This document shows, one piece after another, positions 17,453-27,100 of a DNA stretch of 40,875 nt. Origin of the DNA: Paludibacteraceae bacterium (GTDB lineage: Bacteria; Bacteroidota; Bacteroidia; Bacteroidales; Paludibacteraceae); assembly GCA_017961765.1 (NCBI GenBank), contig JAGCWQ010000104.1, positions 1-40,875 on the forward strand, read 5' to 3'. The notes beneath the pieces are model-generated. The model saw only the letters and a list, made by a program, of their open reading frames with translations. It had not been told where the DNA came from and made no database searches. Every line of letters starts with the position of its first letter. Position 1 is the stretch's first letter. The position numbers and the translations under genes were made by a program.

Positions 17453-17489
17453 AAAATAGTCGGTTATTATTTTGCATTCCTTGCGTTGC

Positions 17490-17590
17490 GAGGGGTTTTG
17501 TCTGGCACGTTGTATCCAGTTGCTGACTAGGATTGGCTTCCTGCTAGTAGTGGTGATGGATTTTTGTCCAGTTGCTATCTGTCGCAGGCA
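17490..17590 (-). repeat. Dispersed intergenic repeat, copy C
   Basis: On the minus strand this stretch aligns nearly without gaps to the reverse complement of 20770-20865. Shared blocks are TGGACAAA-ATCCA, GGAAGCCAATCCTA and GTGCC. It lies between the radical SAM gene and the aminotransferase promoter. A 64-codon open frame through it gives RKPIL, echoing WKPIL from the copy at 20.8 kb, but I take both frames as accidental. Confidence 0.65.
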
Positions 17591-17592
17591 GG

Positions 17593-18531
17593 CTAAAGCC
17601 CTTTGTTTTTGAACAGTCGGCCTTGCCATGTGTCCCTTTCTCGAAGTCTTTTTTCGAGTTTGGCGGTAAACTCGTAGTTTTTCAGTCCCCAGTTAGGAAG
17701 GATTCGGAACTCTTGCGGCGATTGGGAGACGAAGCGTTCGATGACGAAGGCGGGGTTGACCCGTTCGATGAAATCGATGGCAAGGTCGATGTATTCGTCT
17801 GCCGTGTAGAATTGGAAATGATCCGGATGATCTTCGTACTCTTTCGCCATTTGGGTGCCTCGGATGAGTTGCAACTGGTGCAGCTTGATGCTGGTCAGCG
17901 GAAGTTGGGAAATCTGGTCGGCATGGTCGAGTATCTCTTCCCGGCTCTCTAGGGGGAGACCCAATATGAGGTGGGCGCAGGTGTTGATGCCCTTTGCTGC
18001 GGTTTGTCGGATGGCTTCGCGGGAGACCTCGAAGGAGTGTCCCCGGTTGATGTTGTGGAGTGTCCTATCAAGGGTTGATTCCACGCCGTATTCCACCATG
18101 ACGTATCTCTCCTTAGCCAACTCTCCTAAGTAGTCGAGGAGTGGCTCGTTGATGCAGTCGGGTCTTGTCCCGATGACGATGCCGACCACGTTGGGGTGGG
18201 CGATGGCTTCCTCGTAGCGTGCCCGTAGAATCTCGTTGGGGGCGTAGGTATTGGAATAGGCTTGGAAGTAGGCCAAGTATTTTTGTCCTTCGTATTTCTT
18301 GAAGAAGATGACCCCTTCCTCCAGTTGCTGTCGGATGCTTTTGCTTGGTTGGCAGTATTCTGGATTGAACGTCTGGTTGTTGCAGAAGGTGCAACCGCCG
18401 TGGCTGATTTTCCCGTCCCGGTTGGGGCAAGTGAAACCTGCGTTGACGGATATTTTCTGAACCTTAAAGTCGGGAAACACTTTTTTCAAGTAGGACGAGT
18501 AGTCATTGTATCGTTTGTCTGGTGTGTTCAT
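17593..18531 (-). CDS. TIGR01212/YhcC family radical SAM protein
   Basis: A 312-residue radical SAM protein. The 4Fe-4S ligands are C35, C47 and C50 in GFTCPNRDG and GGCTFCNNQ, the Elp3-like spacing of the YhcC group rather than CX3CX2C. Further family marks are YFQAYSNTYAP, GTRPDCI, VEYGVESTLDRTL, INRGHSF and CAHLILGLP. The family generates a 5'-deoxyadenosyl radical; the substrate in E. coli YhcC was long unknown, with a suggested RNA-modification role. It sits alone between the aminotransferase and the divergent DUF4301 gene. A TACTTTTG -7-like element occurs at 18618-18625 on the same strand. Confidence 0.92.
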   Translation of the reverse strand: MNTPDKRYNDYSSYLKKVFPDFKVQKISVNAGFTCPNRDGKISHGGCTFCNNQTFNPEYCQPSKSIRQQLEEGVIFFKKYEGQKYLAYFQAYSNTYAPNEILRARYEEAIAHPNVVGIVIGTRPDCINEPLLDYLGELAKERYVMVEYGVESTLDRTLHNINRGHSFEVSREAIRQTAAKGINTCAHLILGLPLESREEILDHADQISQLPLTSIKLHQLQLIRGTQMAKEYEDHPDHFQFYTADEYIDLAIDFIERVNPAFVIERFVSQSPQEFRILPNWGLKNYEFTAKLEKRLRERDTWQGRLFKNKGL

Positions 18532-18898
18532 CTCTTGTGGTTGCCGAAACTGAATTTGACCTTCTCCCCAGCCGTGTCGATGGAGTTTTTAGCACTTCTT
18601 AATCATTTAGAAGAGCCCAAAAGTAGCAGTAAATCTTCTTTTTTCCTAATCTTTCTATCCTTGTGGCAGAAGAAATGTGTAGTTTTGCAATCCGAAAGGA
18701 AGTCGGATGCCCTTTTTTATGGAAAATAGTTCAAAAACATACTTTTTGTTCTTACGGAAACGAATAAAAAGTGCTATATTAGCAAAACGAAAGAGTGGAA
18801 TTATTTTGATATGCTAGTGTACAAGAAAAATCGTTCCATAAAATTAGGGTGGACGACGGATGTCGTTCGCTAAATTTTAACTCGTAAATTGTGTATCT
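18532..18898. other. Divergent intergenic region, radical SAM / DUF4301
   Basis: This 367-base gap separates two divergent genes. It holds a TACTTTTG -7-like element on the minus strand (18618-18625) and a plus-strand terminator-like hairpin, ATCCGA/TCGGAT followed by six T (18690-18718), with no plus-strand gene before it. I find no good plus-strand promoter for the DUF4301 gene. Confidence 0.5.
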
Positions 18899-20431
18899 AT
18901 GTTGACAAGGGAGGATATGGATTGCCTATCCAAAAAAGGCATAAGTGAGGAGAAGTTGAATGAGCAGTTGTCGCATTTTAAGAATGGATTCCCGTATCTT
19001 ACAGTTTGTAGCCCAGCTACAGTGGGAAGGGGAATACTCCGTATGGACGAGGCTGCGAAGGAACGCTATAAGAGGAATTGGGGCAGTTATTTATCGAAAA
19101 ATGTCAATGTGGTGAAATTCGTTCCTGCTTCAGGAGCAGCAAGTCGGATGTTCAAGAGCTTGTTTGAGTTCATGGAGTTGTCGGACGGTGTCCTTTCCCG
19201 TGAAGCGGATATGAAATTTTTCGGTGAAATCGAGAAATTCGCCTTCTTCAACGTGCTGAACGAGAAGTGCAAGAGCAGGGAAGGCAAGTGCGTGGCTGAA
19301 CTATCCAAGGAGGGTCGATATAAGTCCATTGTATCCAATGTGTTGAGTGAGAGGGGCTTGAATTATGGAGCGTTGCCGAAGGGCTTGCTTCTCTTCCATT
19401 GTTACGGAGATACGAGCCGTACACCGTTTGAGGAGCATTTGGCCGAAGGTGCCTTGTATGCGAAGAGTGCCAACGATAGGGTTCGGTTGCATTTTACGGT
19501 TTCTCAAGAACATTTGGAGTTGTTCCATGCGATAAATGAGCGTGCGTTGCCTTTTTTCAGCGAAAAGTTCGGGGTGGACTACGATGTGCAGTTCTCTGTC
19601 CAGAAACCTTCTACGGATACGGTGGCTGTTGACAAGGATAATAACTTTTTCAGAAAGGGAGACGGTAGTCTCTTCTTCCGTCCGGGCGGCCATGGTGCCT
19701 TGATTGAGAACTTGAACGATATTGATGCCGACGTGGTCTTCATCAAAAATATAGACAATGTGGTTCCTGATTCTTACAAGCAAGACACGGTGGAGTATAA
19801 GCAGGTGATAGCTGGTCTTTTGGTGGAGATTCAGGAGCGTGTATATCACTATCAGCAAATCTTGGAGAACCCAATCACGGTCGATCAAGCCGATGAGATG
19901 TTGAATTTCTGTGAGCAGCAATTGTGCCTCTTCTGCGATGAAATCAGGGTGAAGCCGTTGTCTGAAAAGGTGGCATATTTGAAACGTAAGTTCAATCGTC
20001 CGATCCGTGTCTGCGGAATGGTGAAGAACGAGGGCGAGCCGGGGGGCGGACCTTTCTTGTGTGTCAATCCTGATGGTACACGGTCGTTGCAGATTTTGGA
20101 GAGTTCGCAATTCGACAAGAACGACGAGTCCCAATGGGGAATCATGAAGCGTTCGGAGTTCTTCAATCCTGTCGATTTGGTGTGTGCTGTCAAGAACTAC
20201 AAGGGGGAGAAGTTCGATTTGCGGAATTTTGTGGATCCCAATACAGGCTTTATCTCAATTAAATCAAAGGACGGCAGGGAGTTGAAGGCCTTGGAGTTGC
20301 CTGGTTTGTGGAACGGTGCCATGTCGGATTGGATTTCCGTCTTTGTCGAGGTGCCAGTCTCCACGTTCAATCCTGTGAAGGTGGTGAACGACCTTTTGCG
20401 CAAGGAGCATCAGGGCGAAGAAAAAGAATAA
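18899..20431 (+). CDS. DUF4301 family protein
   Basis: A 510-residue protein that I assign to DUF4301, found mainly in Bacteroidetes. It has no signal peptide or membrane segment, so it is likely cytoplasmic. Recognisable stretches are KFVPASGAASRMFKSLFEF near residue 70, GALPKGLLLFHCYGD near 160 and FRKGDGSLFFRPGGHGALIENL near 250. The PASGAASRMF and RPGGHGALIENLN strings resemble nucleotide- or phosphosugar-binding loops of nucleotidyltransferase-like folds, and the family may be an uncharacterised transferase. That is inference. The ATG at 18899 follows a plain AT-rich leader. A strong hairpin after the gene suggests it is monocistronic. Confidence 0.85.
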   Translation: MLTREDMDCLSKKGISEEKLNEQLSHFKNGFPYLTVCSPATVGRGILRMDEAAKERYKRNWGSYLSKNVNVVKFVPASGAASRMFKSLFEFMELSDGVLSREADMKFFGEIEKFAFFNVLNEKCKSREGKCVAELSKEGRYKSIVSNVLSERGLNYGALPKGLLLFHCYGDTSRTPFEEHLAEGALYAKSANDRVRLHFTVSQEHLELFHAINERALPFFSEKFGVDYDVQFSVQKPSTDTVAVDKDNNFFRKGDGSLFFRPGGHGALIENLNDIDADVVFIKNIDNVVPDSYKQDTVEYKQVIAGLLVEIQERVYHYQQILENPITVDQADEMLNFCEQQLCLFCDEIRVKPLSEKVAYLKRKFNRPIRVCGMVKNEGEPGGGPFLCVNPDGTRSLQILESSQFDKNDESQWGIMKRSEFFNPVDLVCAVKNYKGEKFDLRNFVDPNTGFISIKSKDGRELKALELPGLWNGAMSDWISVFVEVPVSTFNPVKVVNDLLRKEHQGEEKE

Positions 20432-20482
20432 TTAAGGATCTTGAATAAGAGGTGTCCAAGGGTTGGTCCTCTTTTGAAAATG

Positions 20483-20543
20483 GCCGTTTTAGGGGCGATT
20501 GGGGTGAATTCTCCAATGGGGTAGTCTCTAAAACGGCTGTTTT
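20483..20543 (+). terminator. Terminator of the DUF4301 gene
   Basis: GCCGTTTTAG (20483-20492) and CTAAAACGGC (20528-20537) are perfect 10-base arms. An inner ATTGG/CCAAT pair sits in the loop and TGTTTT follows. It begins about 50 bases past the stop codon. Confidence 0.65.
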
Positions 20544-20570
20544 GTGATTTGTCACTTTACTTTGTTTGTG

Positions 20571-20865
20571 TTGGAAGTCTTCCTTTTCTGGCAATCGATT
20601 TAGGTTTCGTAAGTTGGAGTGAGAGGTTGCTTTTGTACCGACGAATAGGCTGAAAGATTTCCCTCTTAGTAACCGATTGCATTGCAGGTGCTGTTGGTTG
20701 GCAACGATGAAAGAGTCTTCTCTTTCTGCAAAGCGGTGGCTTCCGGCCACTTTCCCTTCGCCCTCATGTGCCGGCACTGCGTACCCGGTTACTAGTAGGA
20801 TTGGCTTCCATCCAATAAGGGGAACTGGATATTTGTCCAAATGAGATTCCTCACAAGGCATGTTT
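20571..20865. repeat. Dispersed intergenic repeat, copy A (two inverted units)
   Basis: The left unit (about 20571-20748) matches 27934-28112 in the same orientation: TTGGAAG, TCGATT, AGGCTGAAAG, TAGTAACCGATTGC, GGTGCT, then a local hairpin and CGGTGGCT. The right unit (about 20770-20865) is in inverse orientation and matches 17490-17590. Both carry the CTAGTAACC core. Local hairpins are GAAAGAG/CTCTTTC and GTGGC/GCCAC. A 164-codon minus-strand frame runs through it but has low-complexity, non-family protein content and overlaps the DUF4301 end, so I do not call it a gene. Confidence 0.65.
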
Positions 20866-20956
20866 CCTTGGTTTTACAATGTTGGGGCGTGGATTTGATA
20901 GATGTTCTTTCGTAGGAAAGGCGTAGTTGTTGGAGGAATTTATGCTAGTTGAGGCA

Positions 20957-21004
20957 CAGCACGCTCATAGCCCCACACGAAAGTGCGGGGATTGTTGGGT
21001 GCTG
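20957..21004. other. Nested hairpin downstream of rrf2
   Basis: CAGCAC (20957-20962) pairs with GTGCTG (20999-21004). Inside it CCCCACAC and GTGCGGGG close on a GAAA tetraloop with one mismatch. There is no T run on either side. It could be an RNA 3' end structure for the cysteine unit or part of a small RNA. The surrounding 20866-21043 holds no gene. Confidence 0.35.
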
Positions 21005-21043
21005 GAGAATGACAATCGAATGGAAGACTCCGGTTTTACAACC

Positions 21044-21469
21044 TTAAATCCACATTCCTTCGTTTACTCGTATCAGGTCACCAATGCTGATGCTGTCGAG
21101 GTAGTTGTTGATGAGTTTGTCGAGATGAAGCCAGATTGGCAACGTCTTGCAATCCTCTTTTCGAGGGCATTCGCTATCTCCTGAGCACTCTAGGCAGGAG
21201 ACTGGGGAGAGGGAGCCTTCCGTGAGACGGAGTATCTCGCCCACCTTGTATTCGGAGGGTTTGCGTGTCAAACGGTATCCGCCGCCCTTTCCGTGGAAGC
21301 CTTCCACGATTTTGTTCTTTACGAGGAGGGCCATGATGCTCTCCATGTATTTATGGGAAATGCACTGCCTTTCGGATATGTCTTTTAGTCGTATGTTTTC
21401 GGAAGTTTGCTGTTCTGCCAAATCTATTATGATTCTCAGCGCATACCTTCCGCGAGTTGAAATCATCAT
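21044..21469 (-). CDS. Rrf2 family regulator, likely controller of cysteine/sulfur genes
   Basis: A 141-residue Rrf2 winged-helix protein. MISTRGRYALRIIIDLAEQ opens the DNA-binding part, and KDISERQCISHKYMESIM is the recognition helix region. GFHGKGGGYRLTR is the wing. Cysteines at 92, 95, 101 and 107 (SCLECSGDSECPRKEDC) sit where IscR-type members bind a Fe-S cluster, so redox or cluster sensing is possible. Two ATGs are adjacent; either may be used. It lies downstream of metY and cysK on the same strand, 82 bases after cysK. A perfect inverted repeat at the metY promoter is the obvious target. I infer a CymR-like role in sulfur control. Confidence 0.9.
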   Translation of the reverse strand: MMISTRGRYALRIIIDLAEQQTSENIRLKDISERQCISHKYMESIMALLVKNKIVEGFHGKGGGYRLTRKPSEYKVGEILRLTEGSLSPVSCLECSGDSECPRKEDCKTLPIWLHLDKLINNYLDSISIGDLIRVNEGMWI

Positions 21470-21495
21470 AAGTATAGTTGTTTAAGTGGGTAAAC

Positions 21496-21544
21496 AATCA
21501 AAGGAGAGGGGGCTCCAGAAGAGCTCCTTCCCCTTTTTTTATTT
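21496..21544. terminator. Imperfect hairpin between cysK and rrf2
   Basis: AAAGGAGAGGGGGCTC and GAGCTCCTTCCCCTTT can pair over 16 positions with a few wobbles or mismatches, around a short CAGAA loop. The T tail is on the plus strand, where no gene ends; on the minus strand it may attenuate read-through from cysK into rrf2. Confidence 0.4.
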
Positions 21545-21551
21545 GTCCAAA

Positions 21552-22484
21552 TCAATCAGCAAAGAGTGGAGTGCTTAAGTATCTGTCGCCTGTGTCAGGC
21601 AAAAGTACAACAATGTTCTTCCCCTCGTTTTCTGCTCGTCTGGCCAATTGGATGGCAGCCCAAAGAGCCGCTCCACTTGATATGCCGACCAAAACACCTT
21701 CTTTTTTACCAATCAGTTTTCCAATTTCGAAAGCGGATTCGTTCGGAACAGGGATAATTTCATCATAGATTTTGGTATCCAATGTTTCAGGAACAAAGCC
21801 TGCTCCGATACCTTGGATTTTATGTGCGCCTGCGATTCCTGTGGACAAGACGGCAGAAGAAGCTGGCTCGACAGCTACTACCTTGACAGCTGGCTTTTTG
21901 CTCTTCAAGTATTTTCCGACACCGGAGATGGTGCCTCCTGTGCCGACACCTGCTACAAAGATGTCAACGTTTCCGTCCGTGTCCTCGAATATTTCAGGAC
22001 CGGTAGTCTCTATGTGGGCTTTAGGGTTGGCTGGGTTGACGAACTGACCAGGGATGAAGCTGTTAGGAATCTCCTTTGCCAATTCCTCAGCTTTGGCGAT
22101 GGCGCCCTTCATACCCTTTGTTCCGTCGGTGAGAACCAATTCCGCACCGTAAGCCTTCATCAGTTGGCGGCGCTCCACGCTCATGGTCTCAGGCATCACG
22201 ATGATGATCCTATAACCGCGGGCTGCAGCCACGCTGGCCAATCCGATACCGGTGTTTCCAGAGGTTGGTTCGATGATAACCGAACCAGCCTTTAGTTTTC
22301 CTGCCTTCTCCGCATCGTCGAGCATAGCTTTGGCAATACGGTCTTTTACGCTACCAGCAGGGTTGAAATATTCGATTTTGGCAATCAACTTAGCCTTTAA
22401 ATTGAACTCTTTCTCAATGTTCGACAGTTCCAAAAGGGGAGTGTGCCCGATGAGTTGGTCTGCCGATGTAAATATTTTAGCCAT
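21552..22484 (-). CDS. cysK: Cysteine synthase A (O-acetylserine sulfhydrylase)
   Basis: A 310-residue fold-type II PLP enzyme that makes L-cysteine from O-acetylserine and sulfide. K47 in NPAGSVKDR binds the cofactor, TSGNTG (74-79) is the substrate loop, and GTGGTISG near 180 holds the phosphate. [10 protein letters not shown] near the C-terminus completes the family pattern, and total length is standard. It follows the metY-like gene after 30 bases and so is probably in the same transcript. The promoter-proximal inverted repeat and the Rrf2 gene downstream point to sulfur- or redox-dependent control. The only alternative within the family is a cystathionine beta-synthase-like enzyme, which is less likely given size and neighbours. 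Confidence 0.95.
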   Translation of the reverse strand: MAKIFTSADQLIGHTPLLELSNIEKEFNLKAKLIAKIEYFNPAGSVKDRIAKAMLDDAEKAGKLKAGSVIIEPTSGNTGIGLASVAAARGYRIIIVMPETMSVERRQLMKAYGAELVLTDGTKGMKGAIAKAEELAKEIPNSFIPGQFVNPANPKAHIETTGPEIFEDTDGNVDIFVAGVGTGGTISGVGKYLKSKKPAVKVVAVEPASSAVLSTGIAGAHKIQGIGAGFVPETLDTKIYDEIIPVPNESAFEIGKLIGKKEGVLVGISSGAALWAAIQLARRAENEGKNIVVLLPDTGDRYLSTPLFAD

Positions 22485-22514
22485 ATATTAATAGTGTTTG
22501 TAATTAGCGTCGTA

Positions 22515-23804
22515 TCATTTTATTGCTTGGAAGCCGTGCTCCAAGTCTGCGATGATGTCATCGATATGCTCCGTACCCACGGACAAGCGGACAGTGTTCG
22601 GTTTGATGCCTGCTTTGAGCAACTCCTCTTCGGAGAGCTGTGAGTGGGTAGTACTTGCTGGGTGGATGACCAAAGACTTCACGTCGGCCACGTTTGCCAA
22701 GAGGGAGAAGAGCTCCAAACTCTCAGTAAATTTCTTCGCGTCTTCTGCGCTTCCCTTTATTTCGAAGGTGAAGATGGAACCGGCACCCTTAGGGAAGTAT
22801 TGGTTGTAAAGTTCCTTTGCCCTTCCTGTAGCCAAGGCTGGGTGGTTCACACGCTCTACTTGAGGGTGGTTCTTCAAGAAATCGACCACTTTCAATGCGT
22901 TTTCCACGTGGCGCTCAACACGGAGTGACAATGTCTCCAATCCTTGAAGCAGAAGGAATGAGTTGAATGGCGAAATGGCTGCACCTTGGTCTCTCATCAA
23001 TGTCGTACGAGCCTTGATGATGTAGGCGAGGTTTCCGCACGCTTGCGTGAAGACAACGCCGTGGTAGGATGGATTAGGCTTTGACAAACCAGGGAACTTG
23101 TCGTTCTGAGCCCAATCGAACTTTCCTGCATCGATGATGACACCACCCATCACGCTACCGTGTCCGCCGATGAATTTTGTTGCGGAGTGGACTACGATAT
23201 CGACTCCGTATTCAATTGGACGGAGCAAGAATGGCGTAGCGAAAGTGCTGTCCACGATGAATGGGATGCCGTGTTTGTGGGCGATGTTCGCAATGGCTTG
23301 CAAGTCAATTACGTTTGAGTTCGGGTTGCCCAATGTCTCGGCATACAGCAATTTCGTGTTTGGACGAATAGCTTGCTCGAAGTTGTTCGGGTCGGATGGG
23401 TCCACAAAGGTAGTACTTAAACCTTGTTCACGCAAAGTATTGGATAACAAATTAAATGTTCCACCGTAAAGATTGGATGATGAAACGATATGGTCGCCAG
23501 CAACTGCGATGTTTTGGATGGCGTAGGTGATGGCAGAAGAACCGCTGGCCGTAGCCAAGGCAGCCGCACCGCCTTCCAAAGCTGCAATACGTTTTTCGAA
23601 AATGTCGGAGGTTGGGTTCATCAAACGGGTGTAGATGTTACCGCCTTCAGTCAAGCCGAAACGGCCGGCTGCTTGTGCTGAATCTTTGAACACGTAAGAG
23701 GTAGTGGCGTAGATAGGCACTGCTCTTGAATCGGTTGCGCTGTCGGGGTTCTCTTGACCCACATGAATTTGAAGCGTCTCGAATTTGTAATTTTTATTTC
23801 CCAT
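22515..23804 (-). CDS. metY: O-acetylhomoserine sulfhydrylase (Cys/Met metabolism PLP enzyme)
   Basis: A 429-residue member of the Cys/Met-metabolism PLP family. K210 in VVHSATKFIGGHG binds PLP. YTRLMNPTSDIFEKRIAALEGG and SSNLYGGTFNLL are typical of O-acetylhomoserine (thiol)-lyases, as is the 420-430 residue length, longer than the 380-400 of MetB/MetC. It makes homocysteine from O-acetylhomoserine and sulfide, feeding methionine synthesis. It has a strong ribosome-binding site (AAAGGAG before the ATG) and a short leader of about 55 nt without room for a SAM riboswitch. It leads the metY-cysK-rrf2 unit. The symbol is by family. Confidence 0.92.
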   Translation of the reverse strand: MGNKNYKFETLQIHVGQENPDSATDSRAVPIYATTSYVFKDSAQAAGRFGLTEGGNIYTRLMNPTSDIFEKRIAALEGGAAALATASGSSAITYAIQNIAVAGDHIVSSSNLYGGTFNLLSNTLREQGLSTTFVDPSDPNNFEQAIRPNTKLLYAETLGNPNSNVIDLQAIANIAHKHGIPFIVDSTFATPFLLRPIEYGVDIVVHSATKFIGGHGSVMGGVIIDAGKFDWAQNDKFPGLSKPNPSYHGVVFTQACGNLAYIIKARTTLMRDQGAAISPFNSFLLLQGLETLSLRVERHVENALKVVDFLKNHPQVERVNHPALATGRAKELYNQYFPKGAGSIFTFEIKGSAEDAKKFTESLELFSLLANVADVKSLVIHPASTTHSQLSEEELLKAGIKPNTVRLSVGTEHIDDIIADLEHGFQAIK

Positions 23805-23866
23805 GATATGCTCCTTTCTTTATGTTGTTACTAATTTTTTTTCGTCGTTTGTTTGATTTGACATTG

Positions 23867-23874
23867 CAAAGGTA
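23867..23874 (-). promoter_or_regulatory. -7 element of the metY-cysK promoter
   Basis: TACCTTTG on the minus strand is an exact TAnnTTTG. The -33 position lacks TTTG and is occupied by the inverted-repeat operator. Confidence 0.6.
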
Positions 23875-23891
23875 TAAAGAAAATCCATATT

Positions 23892-23910
23892 ACCTACTAT
23901 GTTGGTAGGT
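23892..23910. promoter_or_regulatory. Candidate Rrf2 operator
   Basis: ACCTAC-TATGTTG-GTAGGT is a perfect 6-base inverted repeat with a 7-base spacer. It covers the place of the -33 box, 18 bases upstream of the -7 element of the metY promoter. Size and symmetry suit a winged-helix dimer. Binding here by the Rrf2 protein encoded in the same unit would block RNA polymerase or replace a missing -33 contact. Confidence 0.65.
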
Positions 23911-24036
23911 TTTATTTTAAGAAAAATATTAAAACGTTGATTTTGAAGTAGATATTTATTGCTTTTTTTATGCTATTTTTTGCGGAATTTCTTCGTTTGA
24001 TGTTTTTTAGGGTGGTTTAGGGATGTTTTTGGGTCG

Positions 24037-24076
24037 AAAAAAACGCCCGATTTAACCAAGGAAGGTCAAATCGGGC
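24037..24076 (-). terminator. Terminator of the GLUG-type surface protein gene
   Basis: GCCCGATTT (24045-24053) and AAATCGGGC (24068-24076) form a perfect 9-bp stem. A run of seven T follows on the minus strand (24037-24043). Confidence 0.9.
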
Positions 24077-24102
24077 CTGGTGGGTTGCCTATACCTATAG
24101 GA

Positions 24103-27100
24103 TTATTGTACGAGTATTTTTTGATTGCCTAAGATATATACTCCTTTTTCGAGGCCATTGATTGTATTCGTGCCCTCTTGGAGGTGTAACATTTTGATAA
24201 GGGATCCATTCATGTTGAATAGAGGAATGCTTGTCTCTGTTGGAACCACTATGTAAGTAGTGCCATTGTTGGAGAAGCACATAAGTTTGTCTCCCTCAGC
24301 GTTATATTCATCAATTGAGGCGTGCATCATTGCTTCTATAGTTTTGTCGTCCCATAGGAGAGGGAAGAATCCTTCGATTGGATACCAAATGTTTTCGAAG
24401 TCAAGATTGGTCATATTCTTTTGTGCCTCGTTTCCGAGCATGGAGGAGGTCGTTAGATACTCAACACCGTTTGTGGCATCTGGATTTTCATCGGCATTTG
24501 TAATGCAGGAGTCGCTGTTGACGTAGCAGCATTGCATAGGCCTTTGGGAATAGACCTTACCTGCAATACACCCGACGAATGTTCCTGTCCCAGAAATTCG
24601 CCCAACGGAGTAGCAGGAATCAACCCTCTTGGCTGAGGTGGTGGTGGAGGTGAACACCAGATCATTACTTGTAATGTTTCCAACGATTCCTCCAACGTAG
24701 TTGTTGCCTGAAACTTCCGCTAAATTACAACAGTTACTGATGTCTGTTGCTGAGCCAGCAATGCCTCCGACGTGATCTCCAGAGCCTGAGATATTACCGA
24801 AATTTATGCATTTGGATAGTTGGTGAGGTGTGGCATAGCTGGCATTCATATTGAGAGATTTCGAAGCAATTCCGCCTACATTCCCTTTTCCTGAAATGTT
24901 TCCTGTGTTGTAGGAATAAGAGATGCTTCCGCTGTTTTCATGTACGAGGCCACCTGCATCCCCATTTGAAGAGATGTCTCCTGTGTTGTAGCATCCTTTT
25001 ATCAATCCCTCGCTTGTGACGCAAATGCCAAAGAATCTGCAACGATTGTCGTCTTGTTGGGTATATGAGGCAATGTTACCACAATTGATGATTTCCCCAT
25101 ATTGCTTAATGCGAGATCCATGGAGATTTGTGCAAATGCCTCCAATTATCGATCCTCCGTTTTCTGTGGAGGAAAACTCGGAACTGGCGTTTATGCAATT
25201 CTCTATTTTCCCATAGTTGTCGTAACAAACGCCGCCAAAATGGTTTGCATGGATGGCTCCGTAGTTTATACAACCAAACAAGTAACCAGTATTATTGGCA
25301 ACAATGCCTGCACTGGTGCCACCCGATACCAATCCTGAGAATGTGCAGTTTGTTATGGTGTCGTTGTTATTAGCGGCGATGCCGCCTGCACCGTAGATTG
25401 TGCTGGAGATGACATCTACAGAATCTATCTTTGCGTTGTTGTCTCCACAAACGCCTCCGACAGCACAATGACTGTCTGATGTGCGTATCGCCTTTACTTG
25501 ACAGTTTTTTACTTTGCAACTCTGAATTCTACCTGAGTTCTCGCCGGCAATGGCACCGACATAATCGAGAGAATGATAATCTTTTGGGGTCGAGAAATAT
25601 GAATCGGTTATGGTCAGATTTTTGACAATTGCGTTTTCCCCTAATGTTCCGACAAACCCCACGTGATCGTATATGTATGTTAGTTCTTGCGAATATTTTT
25701 GGTTAAGATTGAGTCCTGGACAGATTAATCCGCTGATGGTGTGTCCGTTTCCGTCGAAAGTCCTATAATATTGGTCTCTTCCGCCCAAAGGCCTCCACAT
25801 TTGGTAGCCTGCAGAGTCGGCATAGGAAATGTCTGCAAAAGAAAAGAAATCGTAGTCGTCCATGTTTTTATGGATGACGATGTCTTTCAATAGGATGGCA
25901 TCTGTTTCATTCCATAGATCGTAATTGACTTTTTCCATATACCAAAAGAGTTGCCCCCCATTGGAGATTTCCGCAACACCGTTTACGATTGGAGCAGGTT
26001 GATAGAGCATAGGGTGTTCTTTGCAAAATCCCAACTCGTCAAACTCGATTTCCTTAATTGCTGGAGCCTCAATTCTGCCCGAGAAATGTTTGATTTGAGG
26101 ATAGTATATTTTTGCGTTTTGGTCTTCGTACATACACCATACTTTGTTGTCTAATCTCGCCATCATGAATCTTATGTCGGTTAGTTGCTCTGTGGTTATG
26201 GCGTATTCTGCATTCTCTTCCTCATTGGAAATCTTGCCACAGACGTCTGAATTATAGTAACTATCGCTTACTTTGTAAAACCTACCATCTTTTGATCCCA
26301 AAGGCTCGATGTCGGATTCTCCTTTCAGAACTCCTGCGTTATAACAATTTTTGACGTCCTGGTCATAAGCTATACCATAAAGGTATTTCTTGCTAGAGAC
26401 CGTGCCAAGGTTATAGCAATTATAAACTTCGTCTGAATTATTGTTGTTTTCCACGGCGACAATTCCTGCAGCGAATGAGTCAATTGCAGTGATGTCGCCT
26501 GTGTTGAAGCATCCCGAGGTCTTTGTACTATTGATTGCAATACCTGCGGCAAAGGTTTTAGCCGTCACCTTACCTGTGTTATAGCTGTAGTTGGGCGAAC
26601 CATATATGCAAATGCCAGCGGCTTTTTGGTTGGAGGCGGTAACCTCTCCTGTGTTATAACTATCTTTGGGTGAACCACTACCACAAACTCCAGCGGCTTG
26701 TTCGTCGGAAGCATAGACGCTTCCTTCGTTATGGCAATTGATTATAGAACCTCCATGGCCACAGACTCCGCCAACATATTTAATGGCTTTGACCTCTCCC
26801 TTGTTGTGGCAGTTGATGATTGAGTCGCATTCTGAGGCGATTCCTGCTGTCCACATTCCTCCGTATACGTTCTGGTTATAATTTCCTGTAATGCTTCCTT
26901 CGTTCACGCAGTCGTATATGCCATTGGCATGTGCTGAAATTCCGGCTGCGTAATCTTCTAATGACTCGATATTTCCAAAATTGAGGCATGAACTGATCGT
27001 GACTCGATTATCGTAAGATTTTTCGGCCAGTATGCCGGCAGCTACGTACTTTGCAACGATACGGGCATAGTTCGTACAATGGTCTATGTAGAGTGTCTCT

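Noticed and set aside
20367-20861. 164-codon minus-strand frame after the DUF4301 gene
   Set aside because: It overlaps the end of a solid gene and runs through its terminator and the dispersed repeat. The related copies at 17.5 and 28.0 kb do not keep a common frame.
23805-23866. SAM or other riboswitch before the metY gene
   Set aside because: The leader from the -7 box to the ATG is only about 55 nt, AT-rich and without paired elements.
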